Part shown: one piece after another, positions 43,998-51,451 of the stretch
How the letters are laid out: each line of letters opens with the position of its first letter
Position numbering within the stretch: the stretch's first letter is position 1
Assembly (NCBI RefSeq): GCF_003667565.1
Contig: NZ_RCUX01000002.1
Location: 124,001-188,000 of the forward strand
DNA: 64,000 bases
Direction: 5' to 3'
Source: Mycetocola tolaasinivorans
GTDB lineage: Bacteria; Actinomycetota; Actinomycetes; Actinomycetales; Microbacteriaceae
Notes under the pieces: generated by a model
Database searches by the model: none
The model's input: the letters and a program-made list of their open reading frames with translations, nothing else
What the model was told of the DNA's origin: nothing
Translations under genes and position numbers: made by a program

Positions 43998-44070
43998 TGG
44001 GCCCGGTGGGGCTCGAACCCACGACCCGCGGATTAAAAGTCCGATGCTCTGCCAACTGAGCTACAGGCCC
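43998..44070 (-). tRNA. tRNA-Lys (anticodon TTT)
   Basis: A full 73-nt cloverleaf on the minus strand: acceptor GGGCCTG paired with CGGGCCC, D arm GCTC...GAGC, anticodon loop CTTTTAA giving TTT, T arm GTGGG-TTCGAGC-CCCAC and discriminator A. CCA is not encoded. Confidence 0.97.
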
Positions 44071-44246
44071 GACCCCGTGCGGCATCGCAGAGCGAGTGTT
44101 CACGAGGGGAGATCGCCCGCGCAGACGCGGGGCGAACGACATCAGTCTATCGGATCAAACCGAGTGTTCGCCGCCACCACTCGCGCGCGGTGGCGAGTAC
44201 TCTGGAAGCCGTCCTGCGTGTCCGTCACGCCAGAAAGGAGACGACC

Positions 44247-44873
44247 GTTAACGACTTCCGTAAACCCACGCTGTTTCCTGGGCACATGTTCAGCATCTTC
44301 GCCGGGGGCAGCGATCCCGCCGAGACCAGCCGGATCTCGCACGAGACCGCGCACGCGCTCCTCTCCCGGGTGCGCGCAAACCCCGACGCCGATATCCTCG
44401 ACCGCCTGATCGCCTACACCGACGAGCACGGCATCGAAACCATCGCCGAGCTGTGGTCCTCCGCGCCCGCGCGGAGCCTGCCCGGTGCGCTCTGGCGCAT
44501 CTACCTGCTGCGGGTGCTCATCCGGCAGGATCCGCAGTCCGCGAGCCTGATTTTCCGTCGCGGCAGCGAGGTGATCCCCACCATCGACCCGGTGATCGCC
44601 GGTGCCGCCGTGCCCACCAACGTCGAGGAGATCACCGCGCTGGCCGATGAGATCCTGCGCGGGATCTTTGCCGGAGACTTCGGCATCGCGCTCGACCGAG
44701 CCGCCGCCTACTGCCGTATTAACGCCGCCGGTTGTGTCTCGTTTGCGAACGAGGAGGAACTGATCCACCCCGAACGTGCCGCCGAACTCACTCGGCGCGG
44801 TCTGCGCTACAGCACCCTGGGCGCGGAGCTCACCTCCTGCGCCAAGCTGTGGCGCGCCCAGTCGCTCGACTAG
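44247..44873 (+). CDS. Conserved-looking protein of unknown function, start codon uncertain (GTT)
   Basis: About 208 residues, opening with NDFRKPTLFPGHMFSIFAGG and mostly helical afterwards. No family was recognised. AAGGAG (44235-44240) stands 6 bases before GTT (44247), where a GTG would be expected, and no ATG, GTG or TTG lies nearby in frame. The upstream in-frame GTG (44190) precedes the best -10 box (TACTCT, about 44198). Either GTT is used, or the upstream GTG starts a form with 19 more residues. The coding bias is normal for this genome, so the gene is likely functional. Confidence 0.65.
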   Translation, partial: VNDFRKPTLFPGHMFSIFAGGSDPAETSRISHETAHALLSRVRANPDADILDRLIAYTDEHGIETIAELWSSAPARSLPGALWRIYLLRVLIRQDPQSASLIFRRGSEVIPTIDPVIAGAAVPTNVEEITALADEILRGIFAGDFGIALDRAAAYCRINAAGCVSFANEEELIHPERAAELTRRGLRYSTLGAELTSCAKLWRAQSLD

Positions 44874-44912
44874 CCCGTAGCGCCAAACCGTAGCGCGCCC
44901 AGTCGCTCGACT
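44852..44912. repeat. 20-bp direct repeat overlapping a stop codon
   Basis: GCGCGCCCAGTCGCTCGACT occurs at 44852-44871 (the last codons and first stop base of the preceding gene) and again at 44893-44912. The offset is 41 bp, consistent with a small tandem duplication whose middle has diverged. Confidence 0.9.
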
Positions 44913-44946
44913 CGTCCGTGTCGCCGCACGTCGGCACCGAGTTTGG

Positions 44947-44952
44947 TACACT
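44947..44952 (+). promoter_or_regulatory. -10 box for the structured RNA at 44959
   Basis: TACACT lies 6 nt before G44959, the first base of the outer stem of the structured RNA. The spacing equals that of the leaderless promoters in this genome. Confidence 0.6.
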
Positions 44953-44958
44953 TATCTA

Positions 44959-45098
44959 GCCGGGCCGCAAAACCCCGGGCTCCAGTTTTTGCCGCTGCGA
45001 GCGGCCTTCCGCCGAGAGGCGTTTCTGCGGCCTGGCACCTACTTTTAACGAGAAGCGCCTTCCCCCACCTGTGAGACAGGCCGAAGGAAGGCGCTTTT
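44959..45098 (+). ncRNA. Candidate novel structured RNA with own promoter and terminator
   Basis: The transcript would begin at the base of an 11-bp stem (44959-44969 with 45026-45036, one G-U pair). Inside are three hairpins: AAAC/GTTT (44970-44973, 44985-44988), GCCGCT/AGCGGC (44991-44996, 45000-45005) and CGCC-GAGA-GGCG (45010-45021). A 16-nt linker follows, then an intrinsic terminator. No reading frame or ribosome site fits the region. It does not match tRNA, tmRNA, SRP RNA or RNase P RNA as I know them. Identity is open. Confidence 0.6.
45053..45098 (+). terminator. Intrinsic terminator of the structured RNA
   Basis: AAGCGCCTTCC (45053-45063) pairs with GGAAGGCGCTT (45086-45096), ending in TTTT. 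The loop contains a smaller CCTGTGAGACAGG hairpin. The T-run is better on the plus strand, although the convergent excalibur gene could also use it. Confidence 0.85.
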
Positions 45099-45118
45099 CG
45101 ATGTTGCCCTACTCGGCG

Positions 45119-45523
45119 TTAGCGCTTCTCGCAGGCAACGCCGTCCTTATCGCGGTCGAGCTTGGTGTTGGCGTTGTAGACGGCGGTGTTGCGGGTAAAG
45201 TTCGTGACCGGCTTCGACTTGCCCGAAACCCTGTCCACGGCACCGGAGCGGCCCACACCGTGCGGGTACACCTTATTGAGCGCGGCACAGTTTGCGTAGG
45301 TCTTCGCCTTCGCCGCGGGCTTCTTCGCGGCGGGCTTCTTTACCGCAGGCTTCGGCGCGGGCTTCTTCGCGGCGACGACGTGCGACACCGAGGCCGGCGT
45401 CGCGGCCTGTGCGGGGGCCGCACTCAGGAGCGCCGAACCGCCGATCGCGGCCGGTGCGAACAGCGCGGCGACGATGAGCGCGCGCAGCGGCGATACCCGG
45501 CGGGAAGAACGAGTCGAGGACAT
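45119..45523 (-). CDS. Secreted excalibur calcium-binding domain protein
   Basis: A 134-residue exported protein with an N-terminal signal (about 1-40, ending AAPAQA), a Lys/Pro/Ala-rich linker (KKPAPKPAVKKPAAKKPAAK, about 53-72) and a C-terminal excalibur domain. That domain has YANCAALNKVYPHGV and the short calcium loop DRDKDGVACE. The family is extracellular; the basic linker may bind wall polymers. AAGGAG precedes the ATG. Role unknown. Confidence 0.9.
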   Translation of the reverse strand: MSSTRSSRRVSPLRALIVAALFAPAAIGGSALLSAAPAQAATPASVSHVVAAKKPAPKPAVKKPAAKKPAAKAKTYANCAALNKVYPHGVGRSGAVDRVSGKSKPVTNFTRNTAVYNANTKLDRDKDGVACEKR

Positions 45524-45644
45524 ACAAAACTCCTTGTACCGGATGGCCCGGCAGAAAATGAGGGGGACTTCCCGATACTACCGATCGGAGAGCCCGCCGA
45601 GTAGCCCCACGTTCGCGCTACAAATTGCCTCCTCACACACGCAT

Positions 45645-45674
45645 ATGCGCCGCCTCCCGAAGGAGACGGCGCAT
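45645..45674 (-). terminator. Terminator after the surface protein gene
   Basis: ATGCGCCG pairs with CGGCGCAT, with inner CTCC/GGAG pairs and a CGAA loop, 30 bp past the stop of the surface protein gene on the minus strand. Confidence 0.7.
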
Positions 45675-45705
45675 GTGCGTGCGATGCGCTGTTTCTCGGC
45701 GGAGC

Positions 45706-46938
45706 CTAGAGCCCGTCTACCGAAGCGCGGCGGCGCTTCAGCCCGAGCAGGCCCACGCCGGCGGCGAGCACCAGAACGGCGATGCCGGGCACGACCGAGG
45801 ACAGATCCGAACCGGTATCGGCCAGACCGCCGACGGCCGGGTCGAGTTTGACCGTCAGGGTCTGCGGAGCGGAGAGCACCCAGAACTCACCCATGCTCTG
45901 CGAGGTTGCGTTGACGGTAAAGATGGCCGAACCACGGGCGATATCCGCGGCCCCAACGATGTGGGTTCCGGTCAGGGTGCGGCTTTCGCCGGGGGCAACT
46001 CCCCGCACGGTTTCGTAATCGATCGGGTAGGCGCGCTCTGCTCCACCGGTGGTGTTGGCGGGCGAGGCGAGTGCGGGCTCGGCCAGGGTCGCGTTGCCGG
46101 AGTTCGTGACAACAACCGAGTAGTTGATGACGTCGCCCACGAGGCGAGGGGTCTCGGTGGAGGTGACCGTCGCAACGGAGGTTACCGCGGGCTTGACCAC
46201 GGGAAGCGGGAAGTCGTGAACCTGAATCGAGCTGTAAACGCCCTTGTCATTGGCGCTGATCCCGCGCACAACATACGACTCGGTGGTTTCGTTCTCGGCG
46301 CCCGAAACGGTCCCGGTCTGGGTGGGGACACGGAAATCGAAGGCGATCTGGGAGTACACCCACGTCTCGGTCAGGGTGACGGTTTCACCGGCCGCCACGC
46401 TCGGGCCCGGGGTGTCCCAGGGGTAGGCGGGGTGGATCTGGTTGACGGTGAGGTTGGTGAGATCCAGGTCGGTGAGGTTCTTGACCTCAAAGCTGTATCC
46501 GAAACGCTCGCCGACATCCAGCAGGCCGTTGCCGTTGGTGTCTTCGATGATCCAGGTCGGGGTTACCTCGAGACCGTAGTCGCCCCAGGGGCCCTCCTCG
46601 GTCTCCTGCCCGGGGGCGTTGCCCTCTTCGGGCTCGGCCTCGGTGTCGGTCTCCTCGGGGACGTCCGCGGCCCTGGTCGGCTCGATCGAAACCTCGGGGG
46701 TGGGCACCGGGCTGGACGGCTCGTCGGCCTCGGTGGTCTCCGACGGGCTCGCGCTCGGCACCACCGAAGGATCGGTGGATTCCGAACCGGTTTCGGTCGT
46801 GTCATCCTCTGCGACGACACTTGCCGACGGTACCGGCATCGGCGCGGCCGATGCCGGAAGAGTGGTGGTCACGCCGAGCAGTACGCCAAGAGACAGGACG
46901 GAGGCCGCGGTAGCCCAGCGACCCGAGATTTTTGCCAT
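45706..46938 (-). CDS. Cell-wall-anchored surface protein with LAxTG sorting signal
   Basis: A 410-residue secreted protein. It has a signal peptide (about 1-32), an acidic Ser/Thr/Pro/Glu-rich stalk (about 33-115), a calcium-loop-like DTNGNGLLDVGE (near 135), and DUF11-like beta domains (about 140-360) with TVTNSGNATL-type strands. The C-terminus is LADTG, then a hydrophobic helix and KRRRASVDGL, a sorting signal of the LAxTG class used by class E sortases. GGGGGA precedes the ATG. It lies just downstream of pstB, separated by a terminator. Confidence 0.85.
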   Translation of the reverse strand: MAKISGRWATAASVLSLGVLLGVTTTLPASAAPMPVPSASVVAEDDTTETGSESTDPSVVPSASPSETTEADEPSSPVPTPEVSIEPTRAADVPEETDTEAEPEEGNAPGQETEEGPWGDYGLEVTPTWIIEDTNGNGLLDVGERFGYSFEVKNLTDLDLTNLTVNQIHPAYPWDTPGPSVAAGETVTLTETWVYSQIAFDFRVPTQTGTVSGAENETTESYVVRGISANDKGVYSSIQVHDFPLPVVKPAVTSVATVTSTETPRLVGDVINYSVVVTNSGNATLAEPALASPANTTGGAERAYPIDYETVRGVAPGESRTLTGTHIVGAADIARGSAIFTVNATSQSMGEFWVLSAPQTLTVKLDPAVGGLADTGSDLSSVVPGIAVLVLAAGVGLLGLKRRRASVDGL

Positions 46939-47023
46939 TATTCCCCCATGGAATTGAAGTGGTTGAGTGACTTCAAAGATACGTGCAACCGGGGACAATT
47001 CGGGACGAAAACAGTGGAGTTTT

Positions 47024-47054
47024 CATAACGTTTGAACCACGAGCGGACGTTATG
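47024..47054. promoter_or_regulatory. Inverted repeat, operator candidate for the surface protein gene
   Basis: CATAACGT and ACGTTATG form perfect 8-bp arms around 15 bp, about 86-116 bp before the surface protein start. Two-turn spacing of the arms suits a dimeric regulator. The regulator is unknown. Confidence 0.4.
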
Positions 47055-47134
47055 TTTTATGGGTCGAAATTATCGCCCGAAACACCCGGTAGTTGGTGCT
47101 TTTTGAACCTCGGTGGAGGGGCGTCTAGACGACA

Positions 47135-47171
47135 AAATGCGCCAATCTCCCTGACGGAAATCGGCGCATTC
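47135..47171 (-). terminator. Terminator of the pst operon
   Basis: AATGCGCC pairs with GGCGCATT, with further GATT/AATC pairing inside. On the minus strand TTTTG follows, 27 bp past the pstB stop. Confidence 0.8.
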
Positions 47172-47197
47172 TGCCCGTGCCTGTTATCGGCGGCTGT

Positions 47198-47977
47198 TTA
47201 TCCGAATCGACCGGAGACGTAGTCCTCGGTGGCCTGAACGTTGGGCTGGGTGAAGATGGTGTTGGTGTCGTCGTACTCGATCAGCTTTCCGGGCTGACCG
47301 GTGCCGGCGATGTTGAAGAACGCGGTCTTGTCCGAGACGCGAGAGGCCTGCTGCATGTTGTGGGTCACGATCACGATCGTGTACTCCTTCTTCAGCTCCT
47401 CCATGAGGTCCTCGATCGCCAGGGTGGAGATCGGGTCCAGGGCGGAACAGGGCTCATCCATCAGCAGGATGTCCGGGGAGACCGCGATGGCGCGGGCGAT
47501 GCAGAGACGCTGCTGCTGTCCACCCGACAGTCCCGAACCGGGACGGTCGAGACGATCCTTGACCTCGTTCCAGAGGTTGGCGCCGCGCAGCGACTTCTCC
47601 ACCAGGTCGTCGGCGTCCGACTTCGAGATGCGACGGTTGTTGAGCTTCACACCGGCGAGCACGTTCTCCTTGATCGACATCGTCGGGAACGGGTTCGGGC
47701 GCTGGAACACCATGCCCACCTGGCGGCGTACGAGCACCGGGTCAACGCCGGGGCCGTAGAGGTCGTCGCCGTCGATCAGCACCTCACCCTCGACGCGAGC
47801 GCCGGGGATAACCTCGTGCATGCGGTTCAGGGTGCGCAGGAAGGTGGACTTGCCACAACCCGACGGGCCGATGAACGCGGTGATGCTGCGCGGTTCAATG
47901 GTCAGGGAGACACCCTCCACGGCACGGAACTTGGAGTAGTAGACGTTGAGGTCGCGGACCTCGATGCGCTTAGACAC
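47198..47977 (-). CDS. pstB: Phosphate ABC transporter ATP-binding protein
   Basis: A 259-residue ATPase of the high-affinity phosphate importer. Walker A is GPSGCGKST (near 34), the signature LSGGQQQR (near 150) and Walker [13 protein letters not shown]. Length and motifs are canonical for PstB. It is the last gene of pstS-C-A-B and is followed by a terminator. Expression should follow the PHO box ahead of pstS. Confidence 0.97.
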   Translation of the reverse strand: MSKRIEVRDLNVYYSKFRAVEGVSLTIEPRSITAFIGPSGCGKSTFLRTLNRMHEVIPGARVEGEVLIDGDDLYGPGVDPVLVRRQVGMVFQRPNPFPTMSIKENVLAGVKLNNRRISKSDADDLVEKSLRGANLWNEVKDRLDRPGSGLSGGQQQRLCIARAIAVSPDILLMDEPCSALDPISTLAIEDLMEELKKEYTIVIVTHNMQQASRVSDKTAFFNIAGTGQPGKLIEYDDTNTIFTQPNVQATEDYVSGRFG

Positions 47978-47996
47978 GGACTATTCCTTCGGGTTT

Positions 47997-49052
47997 CTAT
48001 CGGGAGAGCTTCGGGGAGAAGATGCGGGCGATCAGGCGACCGAGGAGGTTCAGGGCCATCACGATCAGGATCAGGGTGAGCGCGCCGGTCCAGGCACGGT
48101 CGAGGAACTGCTGCGGGTCGGCACCCTGCTGGGCGTACGAGGAGTACACGAACAGCGGGAGGGACATCATCCGGTCGCTGAACAGGTCGTAGTTCATCGA
48201 CTGGGTGAAGCCGGCGACGATGAGCAGCGGGGCGGTCTCACCGATCACGCGGGCCACGGCGAGCAGCGAACCGGTCACGATTCCGGCCAGCGAGGTGGGC
48301 AGAACCACCTTGAGGATGGTGAGGTACTTCGGCACGCCGAGGGCCAGCGAGGCCTCACGCAGCTCGTTCGGGACGAGCTTCAGCATCTCCTCGGTGGAGC
48401 GAACCACCACGGGGATCATCAGCAGCGACAGGGCGACCGCACCGGCGATGCCGAGGCGGATGCCGGGTCCGAAGATCAGCGAGAACAGGGCGTAGGCGAA
48501 CAGACCGGCCACGATCGACGGGATACCGATCATGATGTCGACCATGAAGGTGATCCAGCGGGCGAGGGAGCCGCGGCCGTACTCCACCAGGTAGATCGCG
48601 GTGAGGATACCGATCGGGATCGAGATGATCGCGGTGGCCAGGGTGATCAGCACGGTACCCACGATGGCGTGCAGTGCTCCACCGCCGGCGTCGGTGACGT
48701 TGCGCATCGAGGTGGTGAAGAACTCGATGTCGAAGCGGGCGAGGCCGAGGCCGATGGTGGTCGCGGCCACCGAGATCAGCGGCACCAGGGCCAGCAGGAA
48801 CGCGAGGGTGACCAGCGAGGTCATCAGGCGGTCCTTGGCCTTACGCGAGCCCTCCACGACGAGTGAGAGCAGGTACACCAGCACGACGAACAGGATCGCG
48901 GAGACCACGACGATGCCGGCGATGGAGGGGTTTCCCATCAGCAGGGCCACACCGGTGACGATGACGGCGGAGCCGAGGAGGATCCACAGCGGGGTGTTGC
49001 GCGGGAGCTTTCCCGCGGTGAGCGCGTTGGCGATCGGGGCGACGGTGGACAT
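47997..49052 (-). CDS. pstA: Phosphate ABC transporter permease
   Basis: A 351-residue permease with about seven or eight helices. The coupling loop EEMLKLVPNELREASLALG and the flanking GIPSIVAGLFAYALF are typical of PstA. It overlaps pstC by one base and is followed by pstB after 19 bp. The N-terminal extra helices before the core (about 25-75) make it longer than E. coli PstA. Confidence 0.96.
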   Translation of the reverse strand: MSTVAPIANALTAGKLPRNTPLWILLGSAVIVTGVALLMGNPSIAGIVVVSAILFVVLVYLLSLVVEGSRKAKDRLMTSLVTLAFLLALVPLISVAATTIGLGLARFDIEFFTTSMRNVTDAGGGALHAIVGTVLITLATAIISIPIGILTAIYLVEYGRGSLARWITFMVDIMIGIPSIVAGLFAYALFSLIFGPGIRLGIAGAVALSLLMIPVVVRSTEEMLKLVPNELREASLALGVPKYLTILKVVLPTSLAGIVTGSLLAVARVIGETAPLLIVAGFTQSMNYDLFSDRMMSLPLFVYSSYAQQGADPQQFLDRAWTGALTLILIVMALNLLGRLIARIFSPKLSR

Positions 49053-49990
49053 TAGTTGGCTCCCGAGAATTCTTTACGACGCGCGACGATGGCCCGAGCA
49101 ATGAAGTTCACCGCGAAGGTGATCACAAACAGGATCAGGCCGGTGGCGATCAGCACGTTGACGCCGGTGCCGTGGGCCTCGGGGAAGTTCAGTGCGATGT
49201 TCGAGGCGATCGTGTTGGGGTTCTCCGACTGCAGCAGCACGAAGGAGATGACGGTGCTGGGGGAGAGCACCATGGCCACGGCCATGGTTTCACCGAGTGC
49301 GCGTCCGAGGCCGAGGATGGAGGCCGAAACCAGGCCGGAACGACCGAAGGGGATAACGGCCATGCGGACCATTTCCCAGCGGGTCGCGCCGAGGGCCAGG
49401 GCGGCTTCCTCGTGCAGCTTCGGAGTCTGCAGGAACACCTCGCGGGCCATGGCGGTGATGATCGGGAGGATCATCACGGCGAGGACGATGGCGACGGTGA
49501 GGATGGTGCGGCCGGTACCGGAGACCGGGCCGGCGAAGAGGGGGAACCAGCCGAGGTTGTCGGTGAGCCAGGCGTAGACCGGCTGGACCGCGGGGGCGAG
49601 GACCTTGATGCCCCAGAGACCAAACACAACCGAGGGGACGGCGGCGAGGAGGTCAATCACGTAGGCGAGGCCCTGCGCGAGGCGGCGGGGAGCGTAGTGG
49701 GAGATGAAGAGTGCGATTCCGGTGGCCAGCGGTACGGCGATCAGCAGGGCGAGGAACGCGGCCCAGACGGTACCGAAGGCGAGCGGGCCGACGTAGGTCC
49801 AGAAGCTGGACGGCGAGCCCTTGAGCTCCTTGGGGTCGGCGCCGAGGGCGGGTATTGCTTCAACGATGAGGAAGATGGCCACCGCGGCCAGGGCCACGAG
49901 GATGAGGCTTCCGGCAATCAGGGTGCTCCGGGCGAAAACGCGGTCACCCAGGCGGATGACGGGTTTAGGCCGTGCGGTTTGAGTGGTCAT
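49052..49990 (-). CDS. pstC: Phosphate ABC transporter permease
   Basis: A 312-residue permease partner of PstA, with the coupling segment LHEEAALALGATRWEMVRM and helices typical of PstC (DLLAAVPSVVFGLWGI). It starts 79 bp after pstS and ends overlapping pstA, consistent with one phosphate-regulated operon. Confidence 0.96.
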   Translation of the reverse strand: MTTQTARPKPVIRLGDRVFARSTLIAGSLILVALAAVAIFLIVEAIPALGADPKELKGSPSSFWTYVGPLAFGTVWAAFLALLIAVPLATGIALFISHYAPRRLAQGLAYVIDLLAAVPSVVFGLWGIKVLAPAVQPVYAWLTDNLGWFPLFAGPVSGTGRTILTVAIVLAVMILPIITAMAREVFLQTPKLHEEAALALGATRWEMVRMAVIPFGRSGLVSASILGLGRALGETMAVAMVLSPSTVISFVLLQSENPNTIASNIALNFPEAHGTGVNVLIATGLILFVITFAVNFIARAIVARRKEFSGAN

Positions 49991-50069
49991 GTTCGGCGGT
50001 GCCCTCGGCTCCTTGTCTCGCCGTCATGGCCCGACCAAAGGCCGGGCCATGACGAGGGTGAATGGGATG

Positions 50070-51173
50070 CTACTTGATGCTTGCGACTGCGGTGGCGACC
50101 TTCTTGGAGAGGTCAGCCGACAGGGGCGCGTTTCCAGCCTTTTCCGCGGCGGCCTTCTGGCCGGCGTCGGAGGTGATGTAGTCGAGGTAGGCCTTGACCA
50201 GGGTGCCCTGTGCCGGGTCCTTGTAGGTCTCGCAGGCGATGGCGTAGGAGACGAGGACGATCGGGTAGTGCGAGGCGTCGGTGGTCTTGCGGTCCAGCTT
50301 GATCGCGAGGTCGTTGGCGCCACGGCCGTCTACCAGGGGCGACTCGGCAACAACGGCGGCTGCGGCCTCAGCCGAGTAACCGACGAACTTGTCGCCAACC
50401 TTGACCTTGACAACACCGAGCTTGCCGGCGCGCGAGGCGTCTGCGTAGCCGATCATGTTGGTGCCGTTGGTGACGGCGTCAACCACACCGGAGGTACCCT
50501 GGGCACCCTCGCCACCCTGGAACGGGAAGTCGTCAGCGGGCTTCTCGGTCCAGACATCGGGAGCGTTCTGGTTCAGGTAGTCAGCGAAGTTCTTGGTGGT
50601 ACCCGAGGCGTCCGAGCGGTGCACGGCGTTGATCTTTGCGTCGGGCAGCTTGGCGTCAGGGTTGAGCGCGGTGATCGCGGCGTCGTTCCACTGGGTGATC
50701 TTGCCCGAGAAGATGCCGGCGAGGGTCGCGGCGTCGAGGTTCAGGTCCTTGACTCCGTCAACGTTGAAGATGACGGCGATCGGGGAGATGTAGACGGGGA
50801 TGTCGATGGCCTTGGTGTCTGCGGCGCAGGTACCGAAGGTGCCCGCGAGCTCCTCGTCGGAGAGGGCCGAGTCGCTACCGGCGAATGCGGCGCCACCGGC
50901 GATGAAGGCCTTACGGCCGGCACCCGAACCGGAGGGGTCGTAGTTTACGGTGACCTTCTCGTTGGCGGTCTGGAAACCAGCAGCCCAGGTGGTCTGCGCG
51001 GTGCCCTGGCTCGATGCACCAACACCGACGAGCTCACCCGAGAGGGAGCTGGCGGGAGCGCCGGAAGCCGACTCGGAGGAGGAGGGCGAACCCTCGTTGG
51101 CTGCACACGAGGTGAGGGCGAGGGCGGTGATCGCGGCGACTACCGAGACACGCGCTACCGAAGAAAACTTCAC
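50070..51173 (-). CDS. pstS: Phosphate-binding lipoprotein
   Basis: The extracellular phosphate receptor of the Pst importer, 367 residues. The signal ends in the lipobox LTSC, followed by a Ser-rich linker and the two-lobe binding domain. YDPSGSGAGRKAF and NAVHRSDASGTTKNF are phosphate-binding segments. GTG at 51173 is preferred because GGAAG stands just before it; ATG at 51185 would add four residues. Three tandem PHO-box units lie about 90-120 bp upstream, so it should be induced by phosphate starvation through PhoP. Confidence 0.95.
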   Translation of the reverse strand: MKFSSVARVSVVAAITALALTSCAANEGSPSSSESASGAPASSLSGELVGVGASSQGTAQTTWAAGFQTANEKVTVNYDPSGSGAGRKAFIAGGAAFAGSDSALSDEELAGTFGTCAADTKAIDIPVYISPIAVIFNVDGVKDLNLDAATLAGIFSGKITQWNDAAITALNPDAKLPDAKINAVHRSDASGTTKNFADYLNQNAPDVWTEKPADDFPFQGGEGAQGTSGVVDAVTNGTNMIGYADASRAGKLGVVKVKVGDKFVGYSAEAAAAVVAESPLVDGRGANDLAIKLDRKTTDASHYPIVLVSYAIACETYKDPAQGTLVKAYLDYITSDAGQKAAAEKAGNAPLSADLSKKVATAVASIK

Positions 51174-51263
51174 GGGTACTTCCATTCATAGTGGATTCGG
51201 GGGCGAGCCTGCTGTCGGCTCACCGCCAAGCTATGCGTCGTTAGTGACAAGCATCCCGCGTGC

Positions 51264-51294
51264 GGGTAAACGGAAGGTTAACGTGGGTGAACGG
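51264..51294 (-). promoter_or_regulatory. PHO box (PhoP binding site) upstream of pstS
   Basis: On the minus strand GTTCACCCAC, GTTAACCTTCC and GTTTACCC follow one another with GTT at 10- and 11-bp spacing. These are three direct-repeat units of the actinobacterial PhoP box, placed ahead of the phosphate uptake operon. Confidence 0.85.
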
Positions 51295-51367
51295 TTGGTG
51301 TCGTAGCCCGTGATTCCGCGGGAGTAAATCGGCGCGGTTTCCTGCCGTTTGCTCAACGGACAGAAAG

Positions 51368-51402
51368 TGATTGCCTCGAACACCGGGGTGTCGAGGCAAT
51401 CG
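51368..51402 (-). terminator. Hairpin downstream of mutT1, possible terminator
   Basis: GATTGCCTCGA pairs with TCGAGGCAATC around a partly paired ACACCGGGGTG loop. It lies about 50 bp past the mutT1 stop on the minus strand, but no clear T-run follows. Confidence 0.5.
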
Positions 51403-51451
51403 GAGGGTTTCGAGATGTTCGAACCCGAGGTGAACGGGGCGGGACGCCCCA

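Larger units (their letters stand above)
46939..47197. other. Regulatory spacer upstream of the surface protein gene
   Basis: No gene is seen in these 259 bases. The stretch is AT-richer than its surroundings. It contains an 8+8 bp perfect inverted repeat CATAACGT (47024-47031) and ACGTTATG (47047-47054) with 15 bp between, and the pst terminator at 47135-47171. Confidence 0.65.

Noticed and set aside
43740-44070. tRNA-Lys as an integrated-element attachment site
   Set aside because: No second copy of the tRNA 3' end, no integrase and no phage-like gene were found in the window.
44959-45036. Structured RNA read as a tRNA-like or tRNA pseudogene
   Set aside because: The closing stem is 11 bp, there is no anticodon-loop pattern and no TTCGA T-loop.
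51409-51425. TTTCGAGATGTTCGAAC as a second LexA box
   Set aside because: Only the GTTCGA half is intact; the other half does not match TCGAAC at the required 4-bp spacing.
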